From positions 1 to 13,637 of the forward strand of contig JAHHRQ010000051.1 in assembly GCA_020025715.1 (NCBI GenBank): a stretch of DNA of 13,637 nt, read 5' to 3'. The notes under the pieces were generated by a model that was given only the letters and a program-made list of their open reading frames with translations, made no database searches and was not told where the DNA came from. The position numbers and the translations under genes were made by a program. Source of the DNA: Oscillospiraceae bacterium (GTDB lineage Bacteria > Bacillota > Clostridia > Oscillospirales > Oscillospiraceae). Positions 13,335-13,637 of this stretch are shown here, piece after piece; position 1 is the first letter of the stretch, and every line of letters begins with the position of its first letter.

Positions 13335-13637
13335 TCAGCGTCCTCTTCTTGCCTCCAGATATTGCTCCAGAGGCAGGCCGGAATCGTGGATTTCTTTTGC
13401 AAATTCATCGCCTACGTAGCGGTAATGCCATGGCTCAAAAATAATGCCGGTAACATCTGAGGTGCCGTTGGGGTAGCGGAGGATGTAGCCGTATTCCCAG
13501 CAATGCTCCATAAGCCACTGCTGAGTTCCGGTCTGCACCTGCTGCTCGTTTAAGTAGGGGTAGCTCTCGTCCAGAATATCGGTGGAAAGCCCCAATTCGT
13601 GCTCACTGGTTCCGGGAACCGCCACCGCCTGAGCCGC
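13335..13637 (-). CDS. VanY-like M15 carboxypeptidase, partial (C-terminal part)
   Basis: The last 100 codons of a D,D- or L,D-carboxypeptidase (peptidase M15B) enter from the right edge. The frame is open to the end of the window, so the in-frame GTG at 13625 is internal rather than a start. The SEHELGLSTDILD motif gives the His and Asp zinc ligands, and FEPWHYRYVG gives the catalytic Glu and third zinc ligand, so this copy looks active. By hand alignment, about half of 89 positions match the VanY-like protein at the other end of the operon with no gaps, so the two are paralogues. Such enzymes trim the terminal residue of peptidoglycan stem peptides at the cell surface. The N-terminus, and hence its anchor, is outside the window. 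Confidence 0.9.
   Translation of the reverse strand, partial: AAQAVAVPGTSEHELGLSTDILDESYPYLNEQQVQTGTQQWLMEHCWEYGYILRYPNGTSDVTGIIFEPWHYRYVGDEFAKEIHDSGLPLEQYLEARRGR

Noticed and set aside
13335..13625. Complete 96-residue peptidase starting at GTG 13625
   Set aside because: The frame continues open to the window edge, the GTG has no ribosome-binding sequence, and it falls inside the conserved lead-in to the SEHELGL motif, so this is a truncated view of a longer gene.
9495..13637. Complete glycopeptide-resistance (van) cluster
   Set aside because: Only a two-component pair and VanY-like genes are present. No D-Ala-D-Lac/Ser ligase, VanH, VanX or VanT is visible, so resistance cannot be claimed.

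Overview
The window looks like a chromosomal segment of a spore-forming, Gram-positive gut-type anaerobe of the class Clostridia, most likely an Oscillospiraceae/Ruminococcus-like organism. The reasons are a full-length SpoIIE, strong AGGAGG-type ribosome binding sites, short overlapping operons, a phosphoketolase, an MgtE transporter and an OmpR-type two-component system with VanY-like peptidases. The taxonomic guess is inference from gene content. I see no mobile element, CRISPR array, rRNA or tRNA, and no gene-free stretch longer than about 270 bases.

Left part (1-3918, all minus strand). An mgtE (Mg2+ channel) and AEC-family carrier operon reads leftward from its own sigma-A-like promoter and ends in a hairpin at about 1520-1553. 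Next comes a tightly coupled set, each start overlapping the preceding stop: a DUF1643 protein, an omega-amidase-like nitrilase, and a third gene of which only 16 codons are in the window.

Middle (4153-9448, plus strand). A monocistronic phosphoketolase gene (xfp) with a perfect Shine-Dalgarno sequence and C-ending codon bias is closed by a strong terminator. Then comes spoIIE, whose TATAAT box lacks a normally spaced -35, with a translationally coupled 113-residue C-terminally anchored membrane protein. A 15-bp stem terminator separates this from the convergent genes on the right.

Right part (9495-13637, minus strand). In transcription order: the end of a VanY-like M15 carboxypeptidase, a 17-bp stem terminator, an OmpR-family response regulator, a HAMP histidine kinase, a single-pass membrane protein overlapping the kinase gene by 4 bases, and a second, membrane-anchored VanY homologue. 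This is the most interesting region. The second VanY keeps its zinc ligands but appears to have lost both the catalytic Glu (E to R before PWH) and the Arg of the GYRS motif, whereas the first has the normal EPWH. Directly upstream of the degenerate copy, between the operon body and a TATACT -10 box, lie four tandem 11-bp repeats with a (T/G)ATACAA-like core, the geometry expected for an OmpR/PhoB-type binding array. The likely picture is a cell-wall-sensing two-component system with an accessory membrane subunit that controls a peptidase/pseudo-peptidase pair.
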